From Spirochaetota bacterium (GTDB lineage: Bacteria > Spirochaetota > Spirochaetia > Treponematales > Treponemataceae), in the NCBI GenBank assembly GCA_023393015.1, contig JAEWMY010000005.1, positions 1 to 64,000 of the forward strand: a stretch of DNA of 64,000 bases, read 5' to 3'. This document shows positions 32,340 to 40,333 of the stretch, piece after piece. Position 1 is the first letter of the stretch; each line of letters opens with the position of its first letter. The notes beneath the pieces are model-generated. The model saw nothing but the letters and a program-made list of their open reading frames with translations. It did no database searches and had not been told where the DNA came from. Made by a program: the position numbers and the translations under genes.

Positions 32340-34532
32340 CTAGAATTCCTGAAAATCCCCGTCAAGATCGTCCTTGCCGCCCGCCCGCTCGTCGCCGTCA
32401 AGGTCGATCGAAATTCCGGTAAGCGGAAGCCGTTGCGCGGCGGCCGAGCGCTTCGGTTCCGCGTCCGCGACGGCGTCCCGATCTTTCGGGGCGACCGGAT
32501 GCGCGGAGGCGGGGCGCGGCGACGTCGGGGGAGTCACCGTCGGGGGAGTCACCGTCGGATGCGACGTTGCCGGACGCGGCGCGGAAGGACGAGCCGTCTT
32601 GCGCGGCGTCTCTCGCGGCGTCCCGTGCTCCGCCTTGCCGGCGGCGTCGGGACGCGCCGACGCGCGAGTAATCGATCCGGACAGAATGGCGGACTCGGCC
32701 GTGTCGATCTTGAAGTATTCCATCGACGCCTGCATTTGCTCCGCCTGGCTCGCGAGTTCTTCCGCCATCGAGGCGGACTCCTCGGAAGACGAGGCGTTCT
32801 GCTGAACGACGGTATCGAGCTGCATGATGGCGCTGTTGATCTGCGCCGCGCCGGAGCTTTGCTCCCCGCTCGAGGCGCTTATTTCCTGCACGAGCTCGGC
32901 GGTGCGCTTGATGTCCGGAATCAGCGCGGTTATGGTCTTTCCCGCCTCCTCGGCGATCGCCACGCTCTCGGAGGAAAGGGTTCCGATGGCGCCCGCCTCC
33001 TTCTGGCTCCGCTCGGCGAGCTTCCCGACCTCGGCGGCGACGACCGCGAAGCCCTTGCCGTACTCGCCGGCGCGCGCGGCCTCTATCGAGGCGTTGAGCG
33101 CGAGCATGTTCGTGGAACGCGCGATCTCCTCTATGATTCCTATCTTGGAGGCGATTTCCTTCATCGCGTTGACCGTCGCGGAAACCGCCTGCCCGCCGGA
33201 CTCCGCGGCCTTGGCGGACGCGAGGGCGATGCGCTCGGTTTGCTGGGCGTTCTCGGCGTTTTGCCTGATGTTGGCGGACATCTCCTCCATGGAGGCGGAT
33301 ATTTCCTCGACGGACGAGGCCTGTTCGGTCGCGCCCTGGCTCATCTGCTGGGAAGTCCCGCTCAGCTCCTGACTGCCCGAGGCGACCTGCATGACGGCCG
33401 ACTGCACCTCGCCTATGACGGAGCGTAGGCGCTCCATCATCTCCTGAAGCGAGCGGGCCAAGTCGCCGATCTCGTCTCCGCGGGTCCGGTACCGGTGCGG
33501 CAGATCGTGACGGAGTTCGCCTCCGGCGATCTCTCCGGCCTTGCCCACCGCGACGAGAACCGGCTTCGTGATGGCGCGCGTCAGGAAAACCGCGAGGAGC
33601 ACGCCCGAGACGAGGGCCGCGAGGGAGGCGAAAAAGATGAGCGCCAGCGCCCCGGCGATTATCCGGTCCATGTCCCCGGCGACCGCGTTGCTGATCTCGC
33701 CGACCTTCGCGGCGGCCTGCGCCCCCATGCCGGCGGCGACCGTCTGAACCTCGATTTGCCTACGCTCCGTATCGATATAGGCCTTCACGGCCCGGTCATA
33801 CTCTCCGACTCCGGCGATAACCGCGTTCGCGAGATCGACGTTCTTTTTTTGGGCGAAATACCCGCGCATGGTTATCGTATCGGCCTCGAGCTTCTTGAGA
33901 TGCCCGTCGATCTCGGAGAGGATCGCCCGGTCCTTGTATTGAAGGTACTTGTTAACGGCTACCCGCGCGCGGAAAAGCTCGGCGAGCAAAAGACCGGCAG
34001 CGTCGATCTTGCGGGCCTTGTCTTCCATTTGCGCCGTACGGGCGGATCGGGAAGTCAAGTCGGCGAGATCCTCGAGTTGGCCGGCTCGAAGTTCGAGTAT
34101 GTCCCTCTCGAGGGTCCCTCCCGTTACGGCGAGGGTCTCCTCGAGCGCCTTGTTTTGCACGTCAAAAGCGACAAACTCGAGAAAATACTTCCTATATCCC
34201 GCGGCGCCCTCGAGAGTCGCGTCATATTCGTCGATCAACGTTTCATTGTAGGTTTTTCCCCTCAATTCCGTCGCGAGAGAGGCGATTTCGTCCATGTTCG
34301 CGGCTACCTGATCGCTGTATTTTTGGTCCCGATAGATAACGTAGTTCTTTCCGGCGATCGTACCCGTTTGCATGAGCTCGGCTATTTTCGAGGTCTTGTT
34401 GTTCTCGTGCGAAATTTTCGCTACCGTTCCCATGTTCGCGACGCCCAAAACGGCGACCACGACGGTCAACGCCAGTACCAGGGCGAACCCGCCACCGATC
34501 TTTCCCGCCAGTTTTAGTTTTTCGACGATCAT
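32340..34532 (-). CDS. Methyl-accepting chemotaxis protein with long Pro-rich linker and C-terminal aromatic pentapeptide
   Basis: Transmembrane receptor, 730 residues. TM1 is near residues 12-34; a long all-helical periplasmic region of about 250 residues (HBM-like double bundle) follows, then TM2 (AGALALIFFASLAALVSGVLLAVF), HAMP, and the signalling domain with tip EIARSTNMLALNASIEAARAGE. After the coiled coil come about 120 residues of Pro/Ala/Ser-rich linker with a TPPTV duplication, ending in GDFQEF. The last five residues fit the aromatic-x-x-aromatic tether that recruits CheR or CheB. Start with GGAGA upstream. Confidence 0.93.
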   Translation of the reverse strand: MIVEKLKLAGKIGGGFALVLALTVVVAVLGVANMGTVAKISHENNKTSKIAELMQTGTIAGKNYVIYRDQKYSDQVAANMDEIASLATELRGKTYNETLIDEYDATLEGAAGYRKYFLEFVAFDVQNKALEETLAVTGGTLERDILELRAGQLEDLADLTSRSARTAQMEDKARKIDAAGLLLAELFRARVAVNKYLQYKDRAILSEIDGHLKKLEADTITMRGYFAQKKNVDLANAVIAGVGEYDRAVKAYIDTERRQIEVQTVAAGMGAQAAAKVGEISNAVAGDMDRIIAGALALIFFASLAALVSGVLLAVFLTRAITKPVLVAVGKAGEIAGGELRHDLPHRYRTRGDEIGDLARSLQEMMERLRSVIGEVQSAVMQVASGSQELSGTSQQMSQGATEQASSVEEISASMEEMSANIRQNAENAQQTERIALASAKAAESGGQAVSATVNAMKEIASKIGIIEEIARSTNMLALNASIEAARAGEYGKGFAVVAAEVGKLAERSQKEAGAIGTLSSESVAIAEEAGKTITALIPDIKRTAELVQEISASSGEQSSGAAQINSAIMQLDTVVQQNASSSEESASMAEELASQAEQMQASMEYFKIDTAESAILSGSITRASARPDAAGKAEHGTPRETPRKTARPSAPRPATSHPTVTPPTVTPPTSPRPASAHPVAPKDRDAVADAEPKRSAAAQRLPLTGISIDLDGDERAGGKDDLDGDFQEF

Positions 34533-34576
34533 CAGACTCTCCTTACCGAGCGACCGCGTCCTCGGGTATGGGTAAA

Positions 34577-34605
34577 AGTCTAGTTTCCGCGTCTCGTAAA
34601 GTCAA
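34577..34605 (-). promoter_or_regulatory. Promoter of the chemotaxis operon
   Basis: TTGACT (34605-34600), 17 bases, TAGACT (34582-34577) on the minus strand, about 45 bases before the receptor start codon. No sigma-28-type promoter was convincing here. Confidence 0.5.
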
Positions 34606-34621
34606 ATCCGCGCGTTCGCGC

Positions 34622-34651
34622 TTTACCCGGGCCTGCGACGGCGGGTACAAT
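34622..34651 (+). promoter_or_regulatory. Promoter of rlmJ
   Basis: TTTACC (34622-34627), 18 bases, TACAAT (34646-34651), five bases before the ATG, so the message should start at or next to the start codon. Confidence 0.5.
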
Positions 34652-34656
34652 GCGAC

Positions 34657-35553
34657 ATGCTCAGCTACCAGCACGGCTTTCACGCGGGAAACCACGCGGA
34701 CGTCCTGAAACACTCGATCCTTACCCTTATACTGGCTCGACTTGCCGAAAAGGATCGACCGCTTACCTATATGGATTCCCACGCGGGCGCCGGATACTAC
34801 GACCTCAACGGGGAGCGCGCGCTGAAAACGGGGGAGGCCTCGTCGGGAATCCTGAGACTTCTCGGGCGCGACGATCCGCCGGGCAAGCTCAAACCCTATC
34901 TTGACCTCTGCGAACGCCTGTACGCGGACGGCGCGCGCTATCCGGGCTCTCCGGGCGTAGCGTCCGCCCTGACGAGACCCGACGACAACCTCATCCTCAT
35001 GGAACTCCACCCGGCGGAGCGGGAACGGCTCAAGGCGTCGATGTCGGACGACCGTCGTTGTCACGTGCATTTTCGCGACGGCTTCGCGGGACTCGCGGCC
35101 CTGAGCCCTCCGACGCCGCGACGGGGCCTCGCTCTCGTCGACCCGAGCTACGAGACGGAAGACGACTACGCCAACGTCGCGAAGGCTGTTCGGACACTGG
35201 CGCGTCGCTGGCCGGAGGGAATCGTGGCGGTGTGGTATCCGCTTGTGGCGCGCAAGGCTGCCGGCACCGAGACCCTGAAGGCCGATGTGGTCGCATCCGC
35301 GACGGGAGGCGTACTCTGCGCGGAGCTTCGGGCGGTACCCCGGGCAGAACCACGGGCGGGGCTCCGCGCGGAGACATACCCGAACGGGGCCCCCGAAGGT
35401 GGCTGGGGCATGTATGGCTCGGGGATGCTCGTCGCGAACCCGCCCTGGAGGCTGGACGAGGACATCTCCGGCATATTGCCTTGGCTGTCGCGGACGCTTG
35501 AAGTCACCGAGGAAGGAAGCGCGAGTCTTGTCTGGCTTTCCCCGAAGGCGTAA
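34657..35553 (+). CDS. rlmJ: 23S rRNA (adenine2030-N6)-methyltransferase RlmJ
   Basis: Methylates A2030 of 23S rRNA. The N-terminus MLSYQHGFHAGNHADVLKH is a signature of the family; DSHAGAGYYDL is the SAM-binding loop and DPSYE the catalytic D-P-x-Y. Length (298) is close to E. coli RlmJ (280), with an extra PRAEPRAGLRAE-type repeat insert near residue 235. There is no Shine-Dalgarno site and the -10 box lies five bases before the ATG. Confidence 0.93.
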   Translation: MLSYQHGFHAGNHADVLKHSILTLILARLAEKDRPLTYMDSHAGAGYYDLNGERALKTGEASSGILRLLGRDDPPGKLKPYLDLCERLYADGARYPGSPGVASALTRPDDNLILMELHPAERERLKASMSDDRRCHVHFRDGFAGLAALSPPTPRRGLALVDPSYETEDDYANVAKAVRTLARRWPEGIVAVWYPLVARKAAGTETLKADVVASATGGVLCAELRAVPRAEPRAGLRAETYPNGAPEGGWGMYGSGMLVANPPWRLDEDISGILPWLSRTLEVTEEGSASLVWLSPKA

Positions 35554-35591
35554 CGAATTTACCGTTTTTTAGTCTATTTTGTTGATTAAAG

Positions 35592-35607
35592 CAACATTTA
35601 AATGTTG
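35592..35607. promoter_or_regulatory. 16-bp perfect palindrome overlapping the GH16 promoter (probable operator)
   Basis: CAACATTTAAATGTTG is its own reverse complement and overlaps the first half of the -35 box TTGACA at 35605. A repressor bound here would block transcription of the GH16-ROK unit; the ROK protein encoded two genes along is the obvious candidate. Confidence 0.6.
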
Positions 35608-35633
35608 ACAGATTCTACCTTTGGACCTACGCT
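35605..35633 (+). promoter_or_regulatory. Promoter of the GH16-ROK unit
   Basis: TTGACA (35605-35610), 17 bases, TACGCT (35628-35633), about 47 bases before the GH16 start. Confidence 0.5.
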
Positions 35634-35679
35634 TATAGAATCATGGCCCTATGGCTATGGAAGCAGTATGGAGGTCCAT

Positions 35680-37224
35680 ATGAAACCAAAACTCGCACGT
35701 ATCGTACACCGCGCGCGCGCCCCCCTGGCGTTCGTCCTCGCGGCGTTGTTCCTGTTAGCCGCACCCGTTGCCTTCGCGCAGGACAAGGGCACGATAGCGC
35801 CCGACCAATTGCCCGGAGCCGTCGTCTACGTTCCCTTCCCGGTAAAGATCGCCCTCGATGGCAACCTGACGGACTGGAAGGGGATTCCGGTACAACGGGT
35901 AACCACGGGACCGATGACCGGCCCGGACAAGAAGCAAAATCAGTGGTTCGAGTTTTCCCTCGCGTCTGACGGGGCCGAACTCTTCGTCTTGATGTGCACG
36001 CAGGATTCCAACATCATAGCCGGAAAGCACGGAGAAAACTTCTGGAACGAGGATTCGATGGAATTCTACGTCAACCTCACCAAGAAGCTCGCCGCCCGCG
36101 CGTACGAGGCGGGAATAATGCAGGTCACGATCAACGCGACGAATATCGGCAAGACCGCGAAGGACGCCCTTTCCCTCAGCGGCGTCAACTCGAACCAGTC
36201 CAAGGCGAAGGCGCACGTCTTCAAGACGGGCGACGGCTGGGCCTTCGAGGCGGCGATCCCGCTTCCGAAGGGTTTCGTCGTAGAGCACGGCACGAACATC
36301 GGCTTTCAGACCCACGCGAACGGCGCCTCCGTCGCCGACCGCGATTCCAAGCTGATTTGGGGCGTTCTAGACACGGACGACCGTTCGTATCAGGATCCCT
36401 CGCTCTTCGGCAGGGCAGTCTTCTTCAAGACGGGAAGCTCGGATATCCCCCAGGCTAAGGACATGGGCCTCAGCCTGGCCGACATGTTCAAGAAAGACGG
36501 CGCGAAGGGAAAGAACACCAAGAAGGTGATTTGGTCCGACGAATTCGATTACGCGGGAGCGCCCGATCCGACGAAGTGGGATTACGACGCCGCCGATTCC
36601 GGCAAATGGAACGAAGAGCTCCAGATATACACGCAAAGCCGGGAGAATTCCTACGTCAAGGACGGCGTCCTGACCATCAGCGCGAAAAAGGACGCGAAGG
36701 GCAAATGGTCGAGCGCGCGCCTGTACACGCGCGGCAAGGCGGATTGGACCTACGGTTACGTCGAGGTCAAGGCAAAGCTCCCGCGGGGCGTCGGCACCTG
36801 GCCCGCCATCTGGATGATGCCTTCCCAGGACAACTACGGCGCGTGGCCCGCCTCAGGCGAGATCGACATCATGGAGCACGTCGGCTTCGAGCAGGACAAG
36901 ATCCACACCTCCGTACACACGGCGGACTTCAACCACCGCAAGAGCACGCACAAGACCCGGGCGGCGAAGATTCCGAACGTCACGACCGAATTCCACACCT
37001 ACGCCGTCGAATGGACGGACAAGGCCATCTTCTTCTATGTCGACGGCGAACCCTTCTACCACTTTCTCAAGGAGCCGGGCGGATTCGCGGTGTGGCCCTT
37101 CGACAAGCCCTTCTATCTAATTCTGAACGTCGCGATGGGCGGAATCTGGGGCGGCATGAAGGGCATGGATCCCAAGCTCGACCGCGCGGACATGACTGTT
37201 GATTATGTGCGCGTTTACCGGTAA
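35680..37224 (+). CDS. Secreted GH16 beta-glucanase with N-terminal CBM9-like domain
   Basis: Exported endo-beta-glucanase (laminarinase/lichenase type), 514 residues. Signal peptide ending VAFAQ, a carbohydrate-binding CBM9/DOMON-like domain (about 40-250; KIALDGNLTDWKGIP, WNEDSMEFYV), a short linker, then GH16 (from KVIWSDEFDY). The nucleophile and acid/base sit in GEIDIMEH (ExDxxE). The sugar-cleft motif GTWPAIWMMP and the end strand NVAMGGIWGG are typical. It degrades beta-1,3 or mixed-linkage glucans outside the cytoplasm. The ATG at 35680 has GAGGT five bases upstream; the longer reading from 35602 has none. Confidence 0.92.
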   Translation: MKPKLARIVHRARAPLAFVLAALFLLAAPVAFAQDKGTIAPDQLPGAVVYVPFPVKIALDGNLTDWKGIPVQRVTTGPMTGPDKKQNQWFEFSLASDGAELFVLMCTQDSNIIAGKHGENFWNEDSMEFYVNLTKKLAARAYEAGIMQVTINATNIGKTAKDALSLSGVNSNQSKAKAHVFKTGDGWAFEAAIPLPKGFVVEHGTNIGFQTHANGASVADRDSKLIWGVLDTDDRSYQDPSLFGRAVFFKTGSSDIPQAKDMGLSLADMFKKDGAKGKNTKKVIWSDEFDYAGAPDPTKWDYDAADSGKWNEELQIYTQSRENSYVKDGVLTISAKKDAKGKWSSARLYTRGKADWTYGYVEVKAKLPRGVGTWPAIWMMPSQDNYGAWPASGEIDIMEHVGFEQDKIHTSVHTADFNHRKSTHKTRAAKIPNVTTEFHTYAVEWTDKAIFFYVDGEPFYHFLKEPGGFAVWPFDKPFYLILNVAMGGIWGGMKGMDPKLDRADMTVDYVRVYR

Positions 37225-37236
37225 TACTATGCGACA

Positions 37237-38412
37237 ATGATCACGACAAAGCGGCTCTACCAGATCAATTCCTCGCGGATACTTCAGCATATTCGGAGGA
37301 ATCGCGGTAAGAGCCGCATCTCGATCGCAGAAGATCTCGAGCTTGACCGCTCGACGATCACGAAGGTCGTTCGGGATCTCATGGAGCGCGGTCTTGTCAG
37401 GACGACGGGAAAGTATCGGGGCAAGCCGGGAGTCGGCCGCATGGCGACCGGACTCGAGGTCGATCCCGACTTCTCGCTCGTCCTCGGAATAGAGGTGCAA
37501 ACGGAATTTTTCGACGCCGTTCTCGTAAACCTCGACGGACATCTGCTCGACTCCCGCAGATACGAGTACGACAACAAGGCGGGAGAACTCGCGGACCGGC
37601 TGGAAGCCATAATCGCGGATTCCGTAAAACGGGCGATCGAGCTCAACGCGAGCCTGGCCGGAGTCGGAATCGGGCTTTCCGGCATAGTGGACCCGTACCA
37701 CGGGATTATCCTCAATTCGAATCCCCTCGGAATCTCCGAGGCATACCCCCTGCGGGACCTGCTCGAGAGCAGGCTCGACCTCCCCGTATTCGTGGAAAAC
37801 GACGCCAATTGCTGCTGCTGGGGAGAGCTCGCCTTCAGGCGCGGGGAAGACGCGCGCAATTTCCTCGCCGTGCTCGGCGAGTTCAGAAACGTCGACGTCG
37901 CGCGAAACCGCGTCAGCGGAACGGCGTTCGGAATCGGCATCGTAATACGCGGTAGCGTATTCCACGGCGACACCTTCACCGCCGGCGAGTTCAGGAGCCT
38001 GCGCTACGATCAAAAACATCCGAGCCATTCGCAGTTCGCCATAACCGACTCCGAGGCGGCACGCCTCCCGAAAGACGCTGCCGTGCTCGGCAGGGTCTTC
38101 GACGAGGTCGCCTACAACATGTCCCTGCTCGTAAACTGCCTGGACATGACGAAGATCGTCGTCGCGGGCGACTTCGCGAAGTACGCGAAGGACTTGACCC
38201 CGAGGCTCGAGCGCGAAATCCAGCGAAACTGGCTGTACGCGACCCCGAAGCAGTGCCGTATCGAGTATTCGCCGGACGCGGCGCAGGCCGTCCCCATCGG
38301 GGCCGCCGGACTTTTTATCGAGAAACTGTTCAGCGTACCGGAGATGACCGACCATACCGACGAGGACGTCGGGTTTATCCTCCTGGAGAGAATCGCCCCT
38401 CCCGCCGAATAA
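37237..38412 (+). CDS. ROK-family transcriptional regulator
   Basis: NagC/XylR-type repressor, 391 residues: winged helix at the N-terminus (SRISIAEDLELDRSTITKVVRDL), then a sugar-kinase-like ROK domain (GIGLSGIVDPYHGIILNSN, VFVENDANCCCWGEL). The CxCGxxGCxE zinc motif of most ROK proteins is missing. The glucose-like ligand pocket may therefore be altered, or the domain held without zinc. It starts 12 bases after the GH16 gene, so it is likely coregulated and may sense products of GH16 action. Confidence 0.88.
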   Translation: MITTKRLYQINSSRILQHIRRNRGKSRISIAEDLELDRSTITKVVRDLMERGLVRTTGKYRGKPGVGRMATGLEVDPDFSLVLGIEVQTEFFDAVLVNLDGHLLDSRRYEYDNKAGELADRLEAIIADSVKRAIELNASLAGVGIGLSGIVDPYHGIILNSNPLGISEAYPLRDLLESRLDLPVFVENDANCCCWGELAFRRGEDARNFLAVLGEFRNVDVARNRVSGTAFGIGIVIRGSVFHGDTFTAGEFRSLRYDQKHPSHSQFAITDSEAARLPKDAAVLGRVFDEVAYNMSLLVNCLDMTKIVVAGDFAKYAKDLTPRLEREIQRNWLYATPKQCRIEYSPDAAQAVPIGAAGLFIEKLFSVPEMTDHTDEDVGFILLERIAPPAE

Positions 38413-38423
38413 ATAATTTTTTA

Positions 38424-38453
38424 TTGACATGGCTTTCTTTCGTGCCCTACACT
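38424..38453 (+). promoter_or_regulatory. Promoter of the GAF/HD-GYP gene
   Basis: TTGACA (38424-38429), 18 bases, TACACT (38448-38453), predicting a leader of only about five bases before the ATG at 38465. Confidence 0.55.
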
Positions 38454-38464
38454 GAACGAAATCC

Positions 38465-40051
38465 ATGAAGCCGAGACACGCGCCGGACGCAAACGACGAC
38501 CTTCTCGAACTGGAGCGGCAATTCTCGCTCGACGAATTGGATGATTGGCATACCGCCGCCGGGCTCGTCGATTCGGCCCTCTCGATGATAGAAACCCGTT
38601 TCCCGACGACAACCGCCCACGCCTTCGTACACGTCAGCGAGGCGCGGGAATACCGGGAAATCACCCGCGAGGGACTCGCGTCCATACCGGACGATTCGCT
38701 TTTTATCGCCTGCCTCGCCATGTGCGGCTCCGGCGCGCCGCTCAAGACCGTCTTCGACGACTACGTCCCCGACGAGATGCTCCTTCGGCAACTGCTCGAA
38801 GGAGTCTACGGCGGCTTTTACATCGTGCCGGTCGTACACCGTTTCAGCCTGCTCGCGTTCGTCCTGCTTTGCTCGAAAGGAGGGTCGCCGCGCGAGATTA
38901 CGTGCGAGCAAACGGCCTTCATGGCGGAACTCACCTCGCGCCTCAGGATCAACCTCTACGCCTCCTCCATCGCCGACGGCAGACAGCGGGAACTGTTGCG
39001 TCTTGCGGAGTATCCCGCGGCGCTGCACCGCCGCATGACGGTGGCCGACCTTTCCGCCCACCTTCTCGAGGATCTCCAGCCGGAGGTGGCGTTCGACCGC
39101 GGGGTGTACTACGAGTACGAGGAATACCTGAACATGCTCATCCCGATCGTCTGGGCCGGAATCGGCTCCGAACCGCCGCGACTCATGGCGGGGAAGGGAC
39201 TTTCGGGCCATACCATCGAGAGACGAAAGGCGCTGTACGTTCCCGACCGCGGAAAGCATCCGTCGTTCTCCACCATGACGGAGGAACCGTTTATCGAAGG
39301 ATCGTTCATCTCGGTACCGATCCAGACGGGCAAGCGCCTCATCGGGGTCGTAACCGTCGCGAGAAACCCCGACTCCCACGAGCCCTTCGGCGTCGAGCAC
39401 CGGTACACCCTCGAGATCGCCGCGGCCTTCGCGGCAAGCGAGATTAACAACCGCCAGCTCTACGACGAGCTCGAACAAAGCCATTTCTCGACCGTCTCGT
39501 CGCTTACGCGCGCGCTCGAGGCAAAGGATCACTACACGAGGGGACACTCCGAGCGCGTCATGTCGTACGCGGTCGGCATCGCCGAGGAGCTGGGCCTTTC
39601 CCGCGAGGCGATCCGCCGCATCCGCTACGCGGCCATTCTCCACGACATCGGCAAGATCGGCATCAGCGACTCGATCATCAGCAAGACGAGCGAGCTGACG
39701 GCCGGCGAATTCGACGAGATAAAGCGCCATACCGAGATCGGGTACGACATCGTCAACGAAAGCGCGTTCTTCCGCGAGATTCGCGACCTGATACGTTACC
39801 ATCACGAGAAGATGGACGGAACGGGCTATTACGCGAAGATACGCGGGGACTATCCCTGGGAGGCCATGATCATCAGCCTCGCGGACATCTACGACGCCCT
39901 GACATCCGAGCGCCCCTATCGCGTCGCTTTCTCGGCCAGCGAGGCCGTGGCGGCGCTCCGCGACCTCGTCGGGGTGAATTTCGACACCCGGATCTTCGAC
40001 GCATTCAGGCGCTGGCTCGCGCGACCCGGAAACGCCCGCGACTTCGCTTGA
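38465..40051 (+). CDS. GAF/HD-GYP signalling protein (probable c-di-GMP phosphodiesterase)
   Basis: Soluble protein of 528 residues. An N-terminal region without clear homology (1-170) is followed by a GAF-like sensor (about 175-330; GKGLSGHTIERRKALYVPD) and an HD-GYP domain (345-520). The metal motifs are SERVMSYAVG, ILHDIGKIGI, RYHHEKMDGTGY and LADIYDALTS. The signature Gly-Tyr-Pro reads Gly-Tyr-Tyr. It should hydrolyse c-di-GMP if the changed motif is tolerated. It is the counterpart of the two diguanylate cyclases encoded 6-9 kb away. No ribosome site; near-leaderless promoter. Confidence 0.87.
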   Translation: MKPRHAPDANDDLLELERQFSLDELDDWHTAAGLVDSALSMIETRFPTTTAHAFVHVSEAREYREITREGLASIPDDSLFIACLAMCGSGAPLKTVFDDYVPDEMLLRQLLEGVYGGFYIVPVVHRFSLLAFVLLCSKGGSPREITCEQTAFMAELTSRLRINLYASSIADGRQRELLRLAEYPAALHRRMTVADLSAHLLEDLQPEVAFDRGVYYEYEEYLNMLIPIVWAGIGSEPPRLMAGKGLSGHTIERRKALYVPDRGKHPSFSTMTEEPFIEGSFISVPIQTGKRLIGVVTVARNPDSHEPFGVEHRYTLEIAAAFAASEINNRQLYDELEQSHFSTVSSLTRALEAKDHYTRGHSERVMSYAVGIAEELGLSREAIRRIRYAAILHDIGKIGISDSIISKTSELTAGEFDEIKRHTEIGYDIVNESAFFREIRDLIRYHHEKMDGTGYYAKIRGDYPWEAMIISLADIYDALTSERPYRVAFSASEAVAALRDLVGVNFDTRIFDAFRRWLARPGNARDFA

Positions 40052-40077
40052 CACCGACGCGAAAAGAGGCGTATCCT
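40048..40077 (+). promoter_or_regulatory. Promoter of the riboflavin operon
   Basis: TTGACA (40048-40053), 18 bases, TATCCT (40072-40077). The -35 overlaps the stop codon of the HD-GYP gene. Transcription would begin around 40084, just before the riboswitch. Confidence 0.6.
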
Positions 40078-40088
40078 GCGGCCGACAG

Positions 40089-40226
40089 ATATCTTCAGGG
40101 CGGGGCGCAATTCCCCACCGGCGGTATAGCCCGCGAGCGGCGATTCCTTTCGTATGACGGGATTCGCGCAGCTGACTCGGTGAAACTCCGAGGCCGACAG
40201 TTACAGTCTGGATGAAAGAAGAGAAT
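40089..40226 (+). ncRNA. FMN riboswitch (RFN element)
   Basis: All conserved blocks of the RFN aptamer are present: ATCTTCAGGGCGGGGCGCAA, TTCCCCACCGGCGGTA, GCCCGCGAGCG, a variable arm, GACTCGGTGAAACTCCGAGG, CCGACAGTTACAGTCTGGAT and the closing GAAAGAAGAGAAT. It controls ribDE-BA-H in response to FMN. Bases 40092-40100 (TCTTCAGGG) are exactly complementary to 40301-40309, the 5' arm of the downstream terminator. That gives a simple switch: without FMN they pair and prevent termination; with FMN the aptamer's first stem forms and frees the terminator. Confidence 0.97.
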
Positions 40227-40300
40227 CGACCATGCGCGAAACGGCTCCGCTACGGGATATCCCGCGCGCGGATCTTTCGCCGCGGCACGCGATTTATCAA

Positions 40301-40333
40301 CCCTGAAGACAAACAGTCTTCGGGGTTTTTTTT
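40301..40333 (+). terminator. FMN-controlled terminator
   Basis: CCCTGAAGAC-AAACA-GTCTTCGGGG followed by eight T, ending directly at the ribD ATG (40334). The only ribosome-site-like bases before ribD, CGGGG, lie in its 3' arm, so hairpin formation would block translation as well as transcription. Confidence 0.92.

Noticed and set aside
34533..34656. Sigma-28 flagellar promoter before the chemotaxis operon
   Set aside because: A TAAAG-like box exists but no matching GCCGATAA-type -10 at the right distance; the TTGACT-N17-TAGACT promoter fits better.
37117..38745. 542-codon minus-strand open frame across the ROK and HD-GYP genes
   Set aside because: It spans a promoter and two convincing plus-strand genes and shows no domain.
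38447..40054. 535-codon minus-strand open frame opposite the HD-GYP gene
   Set aside because: Shadow of a well-supported gene; sequence is low-complexity charged residues.
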